Positions 1 to 9,486 of a stretch of 64,000 bases of DNA are shown in pieces. This stretch comes from Mycobacterium sp. 1554424.7. GTDB lineage: Bacteria > Actinomycetota > Actinomycetes > Mycobacteriales > Mycobacteriaceae. Position 1 is the stretch's first letter; the number at the start of each line of letters is the position of its first letter. Location: contig NZ_LZSE01000009.1 in assembly GCF_001665295.1 (NCBI RefSeq), forward strand, positions 289,451 through 353,450, in the 5' to 3' direction. Position numbers and translations under genes: made by a program. The notes below the pieces were generated by a model. The model was not told the origin of the DNA, ran no database searches, and saw only the letters and a list, made by a program, of their open reading frames with translations.

Positions 1-1156
1 GTTCGACGACGAGAACCACCTGTGGCGGCTGCAGACCGACCCGGGCGGAGAACTGACGGCCCGGTTCCTGATCAGCGCCTGCGGGGTTCTGACCGTGCCG
101 AAGCTGCCCGACATCGACGGCGTGGACTCATTCGCCGGCACCACCATGCACACCGCACGCTGGGACCACGCCCAGGAGCTGGCCGGCAAGCGCGTCGCCA
201 TCATCGGCACCGGCGCCTCGGCCGTGCAGGTGATCCCCGAGATCGCGCCGATCGTCTCGCACCTCACCGTGTTTCAGCGCACCCCGATCTGGTGCTTCCC
301 CAAGTTCGACGTGCCCCTGCCCAGGCCGGCCCGCTGGGCGATGCGGATGCCCGGGGGCAAGGTGGTCCAGCGGCTGCTGAGCCAGGTCTTCGTCGAGCTG
401 ACCTTCTCGCTCGCGGCGCAGTACTTCACGGTGTTCCCGCTCGCCCGCAGGATGGGCTCGGCCGGAAAGCGCTATCTGCGCCAACAGGTCACCGACCCCG
501 TGGTGCGCGAAAAGCTCACCCCGCGCTACGCCGTCGGCTGCAAGCGGCCCGGCTTCCACAACGACTACCTCGCCACGTTCAACGGCGACAACGTGCGGCT
601 GGTCACCGAGCCGATCGACAAGATCACGCCCGCCGCGGTCGCCACCACCGACGGCGAGGCCCACGAGATAGACGTGCTCATCCTGGCCACCGGCTTCAAG
701 GTGATGGACACCGACAACGTCCCCACCTTCTCGGTCACCGGGAGCGGCGGGGTGTCCCTGAGCCGGTTCTGGGACGAAAACCGCCTGCAGGCCTACGAGG
801 GCGTGAGCGTCCCCCAATTCCCCAACATGTTCACCGTTTTCGGCCCCTACGGCTACGTCGGCTCATCGTATTTCGCGCTCATCGAGACACAGACGCACCA
901 CATCGTGCGGTGTCTCAAGCGGGCCCGGCGCGTTCGTGCGACCCGCGTCGAGGTGACCGAGGAGGCCAACGCCCGATACTTCGCCGAGATGATGCGCAAG
1001 CGGCACCGGCAGATCTTCTGGCAGGACAGCTGCAAGCTGGCCAACAGCTACTACTTCGACAAGAACGGTGACGTGCCGCTGCGCCCGGCGACCACGCTGG
1101 AGACCTATTGGCGCAGCCGGCGGTTCGATCTGGACGACTATCGGTTCACCGCCTGA
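1..1156 (+). CDS. Flavin-containing (Baeyer-Villiger-type) monooxygenase, 5'-truncated by window edge
   Basis: The open frame runs in from the window edge (first complete codon at base 2) to a TGA at 1156, so the N-terminal FAD-binding part is missing. The visible part contains the Baeyer-Villiger fingerprint FAGTTMHTARW just after the first in-window Met, then an NADPH-binding Rossmann motif VAIIGTGASAVQV, and later the conserved ILATGFK segment. The family uses FAD, NADPH and O2 to insert oxygen next to a ketone or to oxidise soft nucleophiles; mycobacteria carry many paralogues (EthA-like) and the substrate cannot be read from sequence. It converges on the cholesterol-oxidase-like gene, leaving 3 nt between the stops. 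Family assignment is secure, substrate unknown. Confidence 0.9.
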   Translation, partial: FDDENHLWRLQTDPGGELTARFLISACGVLTVPKLPDIDGVDSFAGTTMHTARWDHAQELAGKRVAIIGTGASAVQVIPEIAPIVSHLTVFQRTPIWCFPKFDVPLPRPARWAMRMPGGKVVQRLLSQVFVELTFSLAAQYFTVFPLARRMGSAGKRYLRQQVTDPVVREKLTPRYAVGCKRPGFHNDYLATFNGDNVRLVTEPIDKITPAAVATTDGEAHEIDVLILATGFKVMDTDNVPTFSVTGSGGVSLSRFWDENRLQAYEGVSVPQFPNMFTVFGPYGYVGSSYFALIETQTHHIVRCLKRARRVRATRVEVTEEANARYFAEMMRKRHRQIFWQDSCKLANSYYFDKNGDVPLRPATTLETYWRSRRFDLDDYRFTA

Positions 1157-1159
1157 GCG

Positions 1160-2785
1160 TCAGCGGCGGCCCTGCAGGATCCCCTCGATGTTGCGCTCCG
1201 CCAGCGCGGTGATCGACATGAACGGGTTGCAGCCCAGGTAGCCCGGCAGCAGCGACGCGTCGTTGACGTACAGGTTGTCGTAGCCTTTCACCCGGCCGTA
1301 GCCGTCGGTGGCCCTGCCCCTGACCACCCCGCCCATCGGGTGAACGGTGTTGGGCGCGAACGCCGTTCCCTCGAAGAGGTCGTCGCGATAGTCGACGCCG
1401 TTGGCCTGCGTCACCTTGTCGAACACGAACCGGGCCTTCTCGCGCAGATTATCCGTGTGCCCCTCCGGCCAGTCGATGGCGATCGAGTCCTTGGTGCGGT
1501 CGTAGGTGATCTCCGCGCGGTCGCCGGTGCGCACCATCACGTAGTAGCCCAGCGCGAGCGTCTCCACGGGAAGGGGCAGCGAGAACATGCTGGCGTACAC
1601 CGGGTTGTCGGGATCGTCGCGTCCGTCGAGGTTGATCATCCCCAGCAGCGACTGCTGGGTGCCCGCCGGATCGTCGGGCGCCAGATTGTGGGAGACCATG
1701 ATGTCCCCGTTGTTGCCGTAGCCGCGGCCGACCTCGTCGTTCAGGTGGGGCAGCGTCCCCTTCTCGCGGGCGCGCAGCAGCAGTTCGGTCGTGCCGAGCA
1801 CCCCCGCGCCGAGATGCAATTGGTCACAACCGATTTCGGCGCGCGCGAGCTCCTTGCCGAAGCGGTCGATCTCGCGGGTGGACACCACGTATTCCCCGGA
1901 GCGCTCGCGGCGGATGCCGGTCACCTCGGTGAGCGGCCGCAGCGTGGCCTTGCCCGTGGCCAGCGCGGCCGCGATGTACGTCTGATCGACGCTGCCGACC
2001 CGCCCGTAGTTGTTGCCGTACTGCTGCTCGAAGTTCAACGCCGAGCGCGGAACCAGTTCCGCCTCTTCCTGTTGCATGTAGTCGAACGAGTAGGCGCTGC
2101 CGTTGTAGTCGACCCGGTAGCCGGCGGCCTCGGCATACTGCCGGCCCACCCTGGCGTACTGGAACCATGGCGTCTGCTCGAACCAGTCCATGTCGCGATA
2201 GCTGATCCGCAGCATCGACTTGGCGCGTTCGATGTACGTCCCCAGGAAGGCGTCCGGGTCGATGTCCGGGAAGGCGGTGCGCACCTGGTCCGGCGTGGGG
2301 ATCGCGGCGATCGCGGCGTTGACCATCGAGCCCCCGCCGACGGCCGTGCCGCGGAACACCGCGTGCGCGCCGTGGACCACCTTGTCGCAGATTCCGGCCT
2401 GGACCGGTTGGGTGGACGGCGAGTGCTTGGCCACCTGGGCGATCGACACGCCCCGGTACGACGGCACCAGGCTCGGGGGGACGGACGTGAACCACCCCGC
2501 GCGGTTGTCCGCGGGCACCATTCGCGAGAAGCGCTTGCCGTCCGCGTCGGGGGTGTTCCACCACCTGCCCTTCTCCAGGATCAGCGTCTGGATGCCGGCC
2601 TGGGCCAGCCGCAGCGCCGACACCCCGCCGCCATACCCACTGCCGACCACAATGGCCTGGTAGTGGGGCCGCAGCGCGGCGGTCGCCGAGGCGTTACGGA
2701 TGCCGGACTCCACCGCCCCCGCGCCGAGCGCGCCCGCCGCGACACCCGCGGCGGCACCCAGGAAACGTCTCCGCGAGAAAGCCAT
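1160..2785 (-). CDS. Class I cholesterol oxidase-like GMC flavoprotein with Tat signal
   Basis: 541 aa from the chosen ATG; an ATG 24 nt further upstream exists but lacks a ribosome site, whereas GGAGAGG precedes the chosen one. The N-terminus has a twin-arginine motif (SRRRFLG) and an Ala-rich hydrophobic stretch, so export by Tat is likely. An FAD-binding motif VVGSGYGGG follows, and the C-terminus has HPMGG and NPFMSITALAERN, the places of the His and Asn that act in Streptomyces/Brevibacterium cholesterol oxidase. Overall layout matches that non-covalent-FAD family closely and looks unlike M. tuberculosis ChoD. Likely reaction: 3-beta-hydroxysterol to 3-ketosteroid with O2. Divergent from alkB, so the two may share a control region. 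Confidence 0.85.
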   Translation of the reverse strand: MAFSRRRFLGAAAGVAAGALGAGAVESGIRNASATAALRPHYQAIVVGSGYGGGVSALRLAQAGIQTLILEKGRWWNTPDADGKRFSRMVPADNRAGWFTSVPPSLVPSYRGVSIAQVAKHSPSTQPVQAGICDKVVHGAHAVFRGTAVGGGSMVNAAIAAIPTPDQVRTAFPDIDPDAFLGTYIERAKSMLRISYRDMDWFEQTPWFQYARVGRQYAEAAGYRVDYNGSAYSFDYMQQEEAELVPRSALNFEQQYGNNYGRVGSVDQTYIAAALATGKATLRPLTEVTGIRRERSGEYVVSTREIDRFGKELARAEIGCDQLHLGAGVLGTTELLLRAREKGTLPHLNDEVGRGYGNNGDIMVSHNLAPDDPAGTQQSLLGMINLDGRDDPDNPVYASMFSLPLPVETLALGYYVMVRTGDRAEITYDRTKDSIAIDWPEGHTDNLREKARFVFDKVTQANGVDYRDDLFEGTAFAPNTVHPMGGVVRGRATDGYGRVKGYDNLYVNDASLLPGYLGCNPFMSITALAERNIEGILQGRR

Positions 2786-2854
2786 TACCCGAGTCGCCTC
2801 TCCGATCATGCGGGTTTATAACGAACTGTGATTTAACTAACTCGGGTCTAAGCA

Positions 2855-2883
2855 TACCTTAGGTACGTTAAATGCGCTACTGT
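2855..2883. promoter_or_regulatory. Intergenic control region: small palindrome and probable leaderless alkB promoter
   Basis: Between the divergent oxidase and alkB genes an inverted repeat TACCT-T-AGGTA lies at 2855-2865, a possible operator. TACTGT at 2878-2883 fits the mycobacterial -10 pattern TANNNT; a start 7-8 nt downstream would fall at 2890-2892, on the alkB ATG, and there is no Shine-Dalgarno sequence. The alkB mRNA may therefore be leaderless. This is inference from spacing only. Confidence 0.4.
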
Positions 2884-2891
2884 ACTTAACC

Positions 2892-4133
2892 ATGACAGGT
2901 TTTCCGTTGCGAATTGGACTTCCTGCATGTTCTGGGACGGGCGTACCATTCCGGGCCGCCGGCTGGAAAAAGCCCAAGCGATACCTCTGGCTACTCGCGG
3001 CGGCCGTCCCGGTGCTGGTGTTCCCGTCCTGGCTGGCGGTGAAGGTCACCGGGCTCGGAGTCTTCTGGTGGACCGTTCCCATCCTGGCGTTCGTGATCAT
3101 CCCCGTCGTCGACCATCTGGTCGGTCCCGACTCGCAGACGCCCGGCGAGAGCGTCCTCGCCTGGCTGGCAACCGACCGGTTTTACCGCTGGGCCACCTAC
3201 CTCTACCTGCCCAACCAATACCTGTCGCTGGCGTTCGCCTGCTGGCTGTGGAGTGGCGGCGGTTGGCTCACACTGGGTTTCGTCGACAAGCTGGGGCTCA
3301 TGACGACCGTCGGCCTCATCGGCGGGCTGGCCATCAACGCGGCGCACGAATTGGGGCACACGCGCGAGCAATCCGAACGACGGCTGAGCAAGGTCGCGCT
3401 CGCGCAGACCTGCTACGGGCATTTCTACGTCGAACACAACCGCGGGCACCACGTCCGGGTGGCGACCGCCGAGGATCCCGCCAGCGCGCGATTCGGGGAG
3501 GGCCTCTACGCCTTCCTGCCGCGGTCGGTGACCGGCGGCCTGCGTTCGGCGTGGCGCCTCGAGGCGGCCCGGTTGGACGCGCTCGGCAAATCCCGCTGGA
3601 CGCTGGACAACGACATATTGAGCGCGTGGCTAATCAGCGCCGCGCTGTTCACCGTACTTTCGGTATGGTTCGGTCCCGTCGTGCTGCCGTGGCTGATCGT
3701 CCAGGCGATCGTGGGCTTCGGCCTGCTCGAGACGGTCAACTACATGGAGCACTACGGCCTGCGGCGGCAGCGGCTGCCCAACGGGCGCTACGAACGGATC
3801 CGGCCGGCGCACAGCTGGAACAGCAGCACCGTGATCACCAACGTCCTGCTCTTTCACCTGCAGCGTCATTCCGACCATCACGCGAACCCGCTGCGCCCCT
3901 ACCAGGTGCTCCGCCACGTCGACGACGCGCCGCAGCTGCCCAGCGGGTACGCCGGGATGTTGCTGGTGGCGTTGGTACCGCCGCTGTGGCGCCGCGTGAT
4001 GGACCCGCGGGTGCTCGAGTTCTACGGCGGCGACGTCCGGTTGGCCGCGCTAAAACCGGGCGACAGCGCCGCGCCGGCGACGCTACGCTTCCCGGCGTGG
4101 CAAAAGAGTTTTCGCGCATCGATGAGTCGCTGA
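2892..4133 (+). CDS. alkB: Alkane 1-monooxygenase AlkB
   Basis: 413 aa integral membrane non-haem di-iron hydroxylase that oxidises the terminal methyl of alkanes using electrons from rubredoxin. All family His boxes are present: HELGH (about residues 152-156), EHNRGHH (181-187) and LQRHSDHH (323-330), plus NYMEHYG (283-289). Several hydrophobic segments flank them (about 31-75, 105-125, 245-280). The N-terminal ~25 residues before WKKPKRYLWLL look less conserved, so a later start is possible. No rubredoxin gene follows, unlike many actinobacterial alkB loci; the next gene is a PPOx-fold protein overlapping by 37 nt. Electron donors must be encoded elsewhere. Confidence 0.93.
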   Translation: MTGFPLRIGLPACSGTGVPFRAAGWKKPKRYLWLLAAAVPVLVFPSWLAVKVTGLGVFWWTVPILAFVIIPVVDHLVGPDSQTPGESVLAWLATDRFYRWATYLYLPNQYLSLAFACWLWSGGGWLTLGFVDKLGLMTTVGLIGGLAINAAHELGHTREQSERRLSKVALAQTCYGHFYVEHNRGHHVRVATAEDPASARFGEGLYAFLPRSVTGGLRSAWRLEAARLDALGKSRWTLDNDILSAWLISAALFTVLSVWFGPVVLPWLIVQAIVGFGLLETVNYMEHYGLRRQRLPNGRYERIRPAHSWNSSTVITNVLLFHLQRHSDHHANPLRPYQVLRHVDDAPQLPSGYAGMLLVALVPPLWRRVMDPRVLEFYGGDVRLAALKPGDSAAPATLRFPAWQKSFRASMSR

Positions 4134-4663
4134 CGGACTTCATCTCGGAGCAAGCCGTATTCTTCGTTGCCACGGCCCCCTCGGAGGGCGGCCGAATCAA
4201 CCTCTCCCCCAAGGGGTACCGCGACACCTTCGCCGTGCTGGACGAACACACCGTCGCATACGTCGACCTGTTCGGCAGCGGCGTGGAAACCATCGCCCAC
4301 CTGCGTGACAACGGCCGCATCACCATCATGTTCTGCTCGTTCACCCGTAATTCGCGCATCCTGCGGCTGTTCGGCACCGGCCGCGTCGTGCGCCCCGACG
4401 ACTCCGAATTCCCCGGCCTCCTAACGCGTTTCGGCGACCAGCACGCCGGCGTTCGGTCGGTCATCGTCGTCGAGGTGGAGCGGATCGCCGACGCCTGCGG
4501 CTTCGCGGTCCCCTACTACGAGCTGGTCGACGAACGCCCCGTGCTCGACGAGCATCACGCGCGGGCCTCCGACGAGAAATTCGCGCACCTGGCCGAGCGC
4601 AACCGGCGCAGCATCGACGGGCTGCCCGCGCTCGACGCCGATCACCCGCTGCCCCGTCCGTAA
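4097..4663 (+). CDS. Pyridoxamine 5'-phosphate oxidase-family (FMN-binding split barrel) protein
   Basis: 188 aa from a GTG inside the end of alkB (37-nt overlap, different frame). The sequence begins AKEFSRIDESLTDFI and continues with a split-barrel pattern (FFVATAPSEGGRINLSPKG, then TIMFCSFTRNSRILRLFGTG) typical of PPOx-like proteins that bind FMN, F420 or haem. True PNPOx function is unlikely because this subgroup is described mainly as uncharacterised. The overlap with alkB suggests co-transcription and translational coupling, so it may serve the same oxidative pathway, but no substrate can be inferred. Confidence 0.8.
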   Translation: MAKEFSRIDESLTDFISEQAVFFVATAPSEGGRINLSPKGYRDTFAVLDEHTVAYVDLFGSGVETIAHLRDNGRITIMFCSFTRNSRILRLFGTGRVVRPDDSEFPGLLTRFGDQHAGVRSVIVVEVERIADACGFAVPYYELVDERPVLDEHHARASDEKFAHLAERNRRSIDGLPALDADHPLPRP

Positions 4664-4721
4664 CGCTTCGCCCGCTCCGACCGATTGTTGAGCAAGCGGG
4701 GGGTGACGGAAGGGACCGGCG

Positions 4722-6518
4722 ATGTCGTTTGTGTTCGTCACACCCGAGCTCATGAGTGCCGCGGCAACGGACTTGGCCGGCGTCGGATCGGTGATCACCG
4801 CCGCCAACGCCGCCGCCGCGGCGCCGACCACCCGGGTGCTGGCCGCCGCCGCCGACCAGGTGTCCGAGGCGGTGGCGGCGCTGTTTTCCGGGCATGCCCA
4901 GGAATATCAGGCCGTCAGCGCCGAGGCGGCGGCGTTTCATCAGGGGTTCGTGCAGAACCTGGCCGCCGCCTCTGCCGCGTACGCCGGCGGCGAGGCGCAG
5001 AACCTATTTGGGCTCGGCAACAACGGCGACGCCAACGCCGGTGGCGGCAACTACGGCGGCGGCAACACCGGCAACGGCAACTACGGCAGCGCCAACTTGG
5101 GCAACGGCAACGTCGGCAACGCCAACATCGGCATCGGCAACAAGGGTGACGCCAACCTGGGTCTGGGCAACCACGGCAGCAACAACCTGGGCGGCGGCAA
5201 CCTCGGCAGCAACAACTTCGGCGCCGGCAACCTGGGCAACAGCAACGTCGGGAACGGCAACTGGGGCAGCTCCAACATGGGCTGGGGCAACTTCGGCAGC
5301 AACAACCTCGGCATCGGCAACAACGGCAACAACAACGTCGGCATCGGGCTCAACGGCAACAACCTCGTCGGCATCGGCGGCCTCAACGCCAACGGCAGCC
5401 TGGGCAATCTGGGCTGGGGCAACACCGGCAACAACAACATCGGCTTCGGGCTGACCGGCAACAACCAAATCGGCATCGGCAACACCTATTACGACACCGC
5501 GACGGGTCACTTCACCCTCGGCGCGTTCAACTCGGGCAGCGGCAACGTCGGCTTCGGCAACTCCGGCACCGACAACATCGGCCTGTTCAACAGCGGCTCG
5601 CACAACTGGGGCTTGTTCAATTCGGGCCACGGCAACACCGGCGTCGGGAACACGGGCAACACCAACACCGGGTTGTGGAATGCCGGCTACTCCAACACCG
5701 GCTCGTTCAACCCCGGCCAGCAGAACGTCGGCGTCGGCAACCCCGGCGTCAGCAACGTGGGCTCGTGGAACGCCGGGCAAAACAACATCGGCGATTTCAA
5801 CGGGTCCGACGGCAGCATCGGCTCGTTGAACGGCGGCTACAACAACATCGGCGTCGGCAACGCCGGCGCCTACAACATGGGCAGCTTCAACGGCGGCGAC
5901 CAGAACGTGGGCGACTCCAACGCGGGCAGCGACAACACCGGATCCTTCAACGCGGGCGGCACCAACACCGGTTTCTTCAACTCGGGCGGCACCAACACCG
6001 GCGTGTTCAACTCCGGCACCCTGGACACCGGGTGGGGCGGCACCGCCGACCTGACCGGGGTCGTGGCCAACTCGGGCTTCGGCAACGCCGGCGTAGGCAA
6101 CTCGGGCTTCTTCAACACGAGCGATTCCAACTCAGGCTTCTGGAACTCGGCGGCCGGCGGCCTGAACTCCGGCTTCATGAACTCGGGCTCCGGCGGCAAC
6201 AACATGGGCGTCTTCAACTCCGGCAGCGGCCAATTCGCCGTGGGCTTCGCCAATTCGGGCAGCGGCAGCTTCTACACGGGCATCGCCAACTCCGGGACCG
6301 GCGACTACAACACGGGCATCGGCAACTCGGGCGTCAACGGCAACAACACGGGCTTCTGGAACACCGACACGGGCATCGGCGGCAACACCGGGTGGTTCAA
6401 CACCGGCCTGGGCAACAACACCGGCTTCTTCAACTCCGGCGGGGGCTACCCCTTCGACCTGGGCAACTCGGGCTTTGGCAACACGGGCACCGGCGAGGCC
6501 GGCTTCTTCCTGCCTTAG
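4722..6518 (+). CDS. PE-family protein with PPE-MPTR-like asparagine/glycine pentapeptide repeats
   Basis: 598 aa. Residues 1 to about 95 are a PE domain: a PE dipeptide at residues 8-9 ([10 protein letters not shown]), then the alanine-rich helical hairpin ending near AYAGGEAQN. From about residue 98 to the end the protein is tandem NxGxGNxG and FNSGxxNTG pentapeptides, the repeat usually found in PPE-MPTR proteins, not the GGAGG repeats of PE_PGRS. PE proteins are secreted by type VII systems through the C-terminal part of the PE domain. A purine-rich site (GGAAGGGA) precedes the ATG. The stop codon overlaps that of the convergent metK by 3 nt within a 4-nt region. Function unknown; the domain combination is the notable feature. 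Confidence 0.9.
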   Translation: MSFVFVTPELMSAAATDLAGVGSVITAANAAAAAPTTRVLAAAADQVSEAVAALFSGHAQEYQAVSAEAAAFHQGFVQNLAAASAAYAGGEAQNLFGLGNNGDANAGGGNYGGGNTGNGNYGSANLGNGNVGNANIGIGNKGDANLGLGNHGSNNLGGGNLGSNNFGAGNLGNSNVGNGNWGSSNMGWGNFGSNNLGIGNNGNNNVGIGLNGNNLVGIGGLNANGSLGNLGWGNTGNNNIGFGLTGNNQIGIGNTYYDTATGHFTLGAFNSGSGNVGFGNSGTDNIGLFNSGSHNWGLFNSGHGNTGVGNTGNTNTGLWNAGYSNTGSFNPGQQNVGVGNPGVSNVGSWNAGQNNIGDFNGSDGSIGSLNGGYNNIGVGNAGAYNMGSFNGGDQNVGDSNAGSDNTGSFNAGGTNTGFFNSGGTNTGVFNSGTLDTGWGGTADLTGVVANSGFGNAGVGNSGFFNTSDSNSGFWNSAAGGLNSGFMNSGSGGNNMGVFNSGSGQFAVGFANSGSGSFYTGIANSGTGDYNTGIGNSGVNGNNTGFWNTDTGIGGNTGWFNTGLGNNTGFFNSGGGYPFDLGNSGFGNTGTGEAGFFLP

Positions 6519-7726
6519 ATTGCGCGCTTGAGCTCGTCGACCATGTTGAGCTGCTCCCACGGCAGCTCGATGTCGGTGCGGCCGAAGTGCCCGTAGGCGG
6601 CGGTCGGCGCGTAGATGGGGCGCAGCAGGTCCAGGTCGCGGATGATCGCGCCGGGCCGCAGGTCGAACACCTCGGGGACGATCTTCTCGATCTTGACCGG
6701 GTCGACGGTCGCGGTGCCGAACGTCTCGATGAACAGCCCGACGGGCGCGGCCTTGCCGATGGCGTAGGCCACCTGCACCTCCACCCGCTCCGCCAGCCCG
6801 GCGGCGACGATGTTCTTGGCCACCCAGCGCATCGCGTACGCCGCCGACCGGTCCACCTTGGACGGATCCTTGCCGGAGAAGGCGCCGCCGCCGTGGCGGG
6901 CCCACCCGCCGTAGGTGTCGACGATGATCTTGCGGCCGGTCAGGCCCGCGTCGCCCATCGGCCCACCGACGACGAACTTGCCGGTCGGGTTGACCAGCAC
7001 CCGGGTCGCCGACGAGTCCAGGGTGTCGTGGGCCAGCTCGTCCAGCACTTTCTGCAGCACGTGCGTGCGGATGTCGGGGTCCAGCGTGTTCTCCAGGTCG
7101 ATGCCGTCGGCGTGCTGGGTGGAGACCACCACGGTGTCCAGCCGCACCGGGACGTCGTCCTCGTAGGCGATGGTGACCTGGGTCTTGCCGTCGGGGCGCA
7201 GGTATCCCAGCGTGCCGTCCTTGCGGACCTCGGTCAGCTTGCGCGACAGGCGGTGCGCCAGCGCGATGGGCAGCGGCATCAGTTCAGGCGTGTCGTTGAT
7301 CGCGTAGCCGAACATCAGGCCCTGGTCGCCGGCGCCCTGGGAGTCCAGCGGGTCCGCGGCGCCCTCGACGCGCGTCTCGTGCGCGGTGTCCACGCCCTGG
7401 GCGATGTCGGGCGACTGGCGGCCGATGCCGATGTTCACCCCGCACGACGCCCCGTCGAAGCCCTTGTCCGACGAGTCGTAGCCGATGTCGAGGATGCGGG
7501 CGCGCACGGTGTTGGTGATGTCGGCGAACGCCTCCTTGGCCGAGGTCGTCACCTCGCCCACCACGTGCACCTGCCCGGTGGTCACGAGCGTCTCGACCGC
7601 CACCCGTGAGCGGGGGTCGCCGGCGAGCAGCGCGTCGAGGACCGAGTCGCTGATCGCGTCACAGATCTTGTCGGGATGCCCTTCCGTCACCGACTCACTG
7701 GTAAACAGACGACCCTTTTCGCTCAC
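6515..7726 (-). CDS. metK: S-adenosylmethionine synthase
   Basis: 403 aa cytosolic enzyme making S-adenosylmethionine from methionine and ATP. The N-terminus [16 protein letters not shown] holds the ATP/methionine-binding His and Asp, and [12 protein letters not shown] and the Gly-rich [16 protein letters not shown] loop are both present. Length matches the family. The start is GTG. It is the last gene of the minus-strand run mihF-gmk-rpoZ-coaBC-metK, as in M. tuberculosis (Rv1388-Rv1392), but has its own probable promoter in the 90-nt gap upstream. The 3' end meets the PE gene stop. Confidence 0.98.
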   Translation of the reverse strand: MSEKGRLFTSESVTEGHPDKICDAISDSVLDALLAGDPRSRVAVETLVTTGQVHVVGEVTTSAKEAFADITNTVRARILDIGYDSSDKGFDGASCGVNIGIGRQSPDIAQGVDTAHETRVEGAADPLDSQGAGDQGLMFGYAINDTPELMPLPIALAHRLSRKLTEVRKDGTLGYLRPDGKTQVTIAYEDDVPVRLDTVVVSTQHADGIDLENTLDPDIRTHVLQKVLDELAHDTLDSSATRVLVNPTGKFVVGGPMGDAGLTGRKIIVDTYGGWARHGGGAFSGKDPSKVDRSAAYAMRWVAKNIVAAGLAERVEVQVAYAIGKAAPVGLFIETFGTATVDPVKIEKIVPEVFDLRPGAIIRDLDLLRPIYAPTAAYGHFGRTDIELPWEQLNMVDELKRAI

Positions 7727-7758
7727 AGTCCCGATCCTTCCAATAATTAGTTAGTCGA

Positions 7759-7764
7759 ATTATA
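7759..7764 (-). promoter_or_regulatory. metK: Probable -10 element of the metK promoter (TATAAT)
   Basis: On the minus strand a perfect TATAAT occurs 33 nt before the metK GTG, in an AT-rich stretch within otherwise GC-rich DNA. Transcription would start near 7751, giving a leader of about 25 nt containing an AAGGA ribosome site. No good -35 box is evident, which is common in mycobacteria. No SAM riboswitch could fit in this leader. Confidence 0.6.
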
Positions 7765-7816
7765 TCTTCTGGCATCGTCCGGCACCCGTGTGGGCGCCGT
7801 AGCGAAGTAAACCCCG

Positions 7817-9079
7817 CTAGCCGCTCTGGCCGTGCAGGAACGCGGCGATTGCGTCCACGATACGACTGGCCATCAACGTCTTGGAGCCGTGCGGCAGCGC
7901 CGACTCCGTGCCGTCGGACGCCAGCAGCCAGCCGTCGTTGCTGTCCACCTCGAACGCCTTGTTGTCGCCGACGGCGTTGACGACCAACAGGTCACAACCC
8001 TTGCGCCGCAACTTTTCTCGCGCGTGGAACAGAACGTCGCCGTCGGCGTCGCCGGTCTCGGCGGCAAACCCCACGATGGCCCGCATGTTGGGCAGCTGCC
8101 CGTGGGCGCGGGCACGCACCGCGCCGGCGAGCACGTCGTCGTTGCGGATCAGCTCGATCGTCGGCTCCTCGGCGACGTCGGGACCCTTTTTGATCTTGGC
8201 GGTGGCAACCCGCGCGGGCCGGAAGTCGGCGACGGCCGCCGCCATCACCAGCACGTCCGCGCCGGGCGCGTGCTTGGACACCGCCTCGCCGAGCTGCTCG
8301 GCCGAGCTGACGTGCACCACGTTGACGCCGGCGGGGTCGATCAGCCCGGCGGTGTGCCCGGCGATCAGGGTCACCTCGGCGCCGCGCTGGGCGGCGACCC
8401 GCGCCACCGCGTAGCCCTGCTTGCCGGAGCTGCGGTTGCCGATGAAGCGCACCGGGTCGATCGGCTCACGGGTGCCGCCGGCGGTGACCAGCACCCGGCG
8501 CCCGGCCAGGTCGTAGGGCAGCGCGTCGTGACGCTCCAGCAGCAGGTGGGCCAGCGTGGTGATCTCCTCGGCCTCGGGCAGCCTGCCCGCGCCGCTGTCT
8601 TCGCCCGTGAGCCGTCCATAGGCGGGTTCGAGCACCACGGCCCCGCGGCGGCGCAGCGTGGCCACGTTGTCGACGGTGGCCGGGTGCAGCCACATCTCGG
8701 TGTGCATCGCGGGCGCGAACAGCACCGGACAGCGGGCGGTGAGCAGGGTCGCGGTCAGCAGGTCGTCGGCCCGGCCGGAGACGGCCCTGGCCAGCAGGTC
8801 GGCGGTGGCCGGCGCGACGAGGACCAGGTCGGCCTGCTTGCCGAGCTGGACGTGCGGCACCTCGGGCACGTCGTCGAAGACGCCGGTGCGCACCGGCTGG
8901 CCCGACAGCGCCTCGAAGGTGGCGGCGCCCACGAAGCGCAGCGCGGACTCGGTGGGGATGACGCGGACCTCGTGGCCGGCCTCGGCGAGCTGGCGGACGA
9001 CCGTGCATGCCTTGTAGGCGGCGATGCCCCCGGAAACGCCAACGATGACCTTTTTCGAGTTCCGATTGCCGCCGTCCAC
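7817..9079 (-). CDS. coaBC: Bifunctional phosphopantothenoylcysteine decarboxylase / phosphopantothenate-cysteine ligase
   Basis: 420 aa, two domains for steps two and three of coenzyme A synthesis from phosphopantothenate. The N-terminal FMN-dependent CoaC domain (about 1-190) begins VIVGVSGGIAAYKA and has the substrate-binding PAMHTEMW; most bacteria have PAMN at this place, and I recall the His form from other mycobacteria. The C-terminal CoaB domain (about 195-415) has VTAGGTREPIDPVR, GNRSSGKQG, AAAVADFRP and KIKKG. GTG start. It lies 14 nt after rpoZ, implying one transcript with it. Confidence 0.97.
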   Translation of the reverse strand: MDGGNRNSKKVIVGVSGGIAAYKACTVVRQLAEAGHEVRVIPTESALRFVGAATFEALSGQPVRTGVFDDVPEVPHVQLGKQADLVLVAPATADLLARAVSGRADDLLTATLLTARCPVLFAPAMHTEMWLHPATVDNVATLRRRGAVVLEPAYGRLTGEDSGAGRLPEAEEITTLAHLLLERHDALPYDLAGRRVLVTAGGTREPIDPVRFIGNRSSGKQGYAVARVAAQRGAEVTLIAGHTAGLIDPAGVNVVHVSSAEQLGEAVSKHAPGADVLVMAAAVADFRPARVATAKIKKGPDVAEEPTIELIRNDDVLAGAVRARAHGQLPNMRAIVGFAAETGDADGDVLFHAREKLRRKGCDLLVVNAVGDNKAFEVDSNDGWLLASDGTESALPHGSKTLMASRIVDAIAAFLHGQSG

Positions 9080-9093
9080 AGCCGCCTGGCCTG

Positions 9094-9486
<393 letters not shown>

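Noticed and set aside
2840-2880. Possible iron-box (IdeR) in the oxidase/alkB intergenic region
   Set aside because: TTAGGTAC resembles half of the box but the other half and the 19-bp symmetry are missing.
4097-4133. Sequencing frameshift fusing alkB and the PPOx-fold gene
   Set aside because: AlkB has all His boxes and a complete C-terminus, and the PPOx-fold protein has its own GTG start; overlapping genes explain the data.
7727-7816. SAM riboswitch before metK
   Set aside because: The gap is only 90 nt, the -10 box lies 33 nt from the start, and no conserved SAM-box stems are visible.
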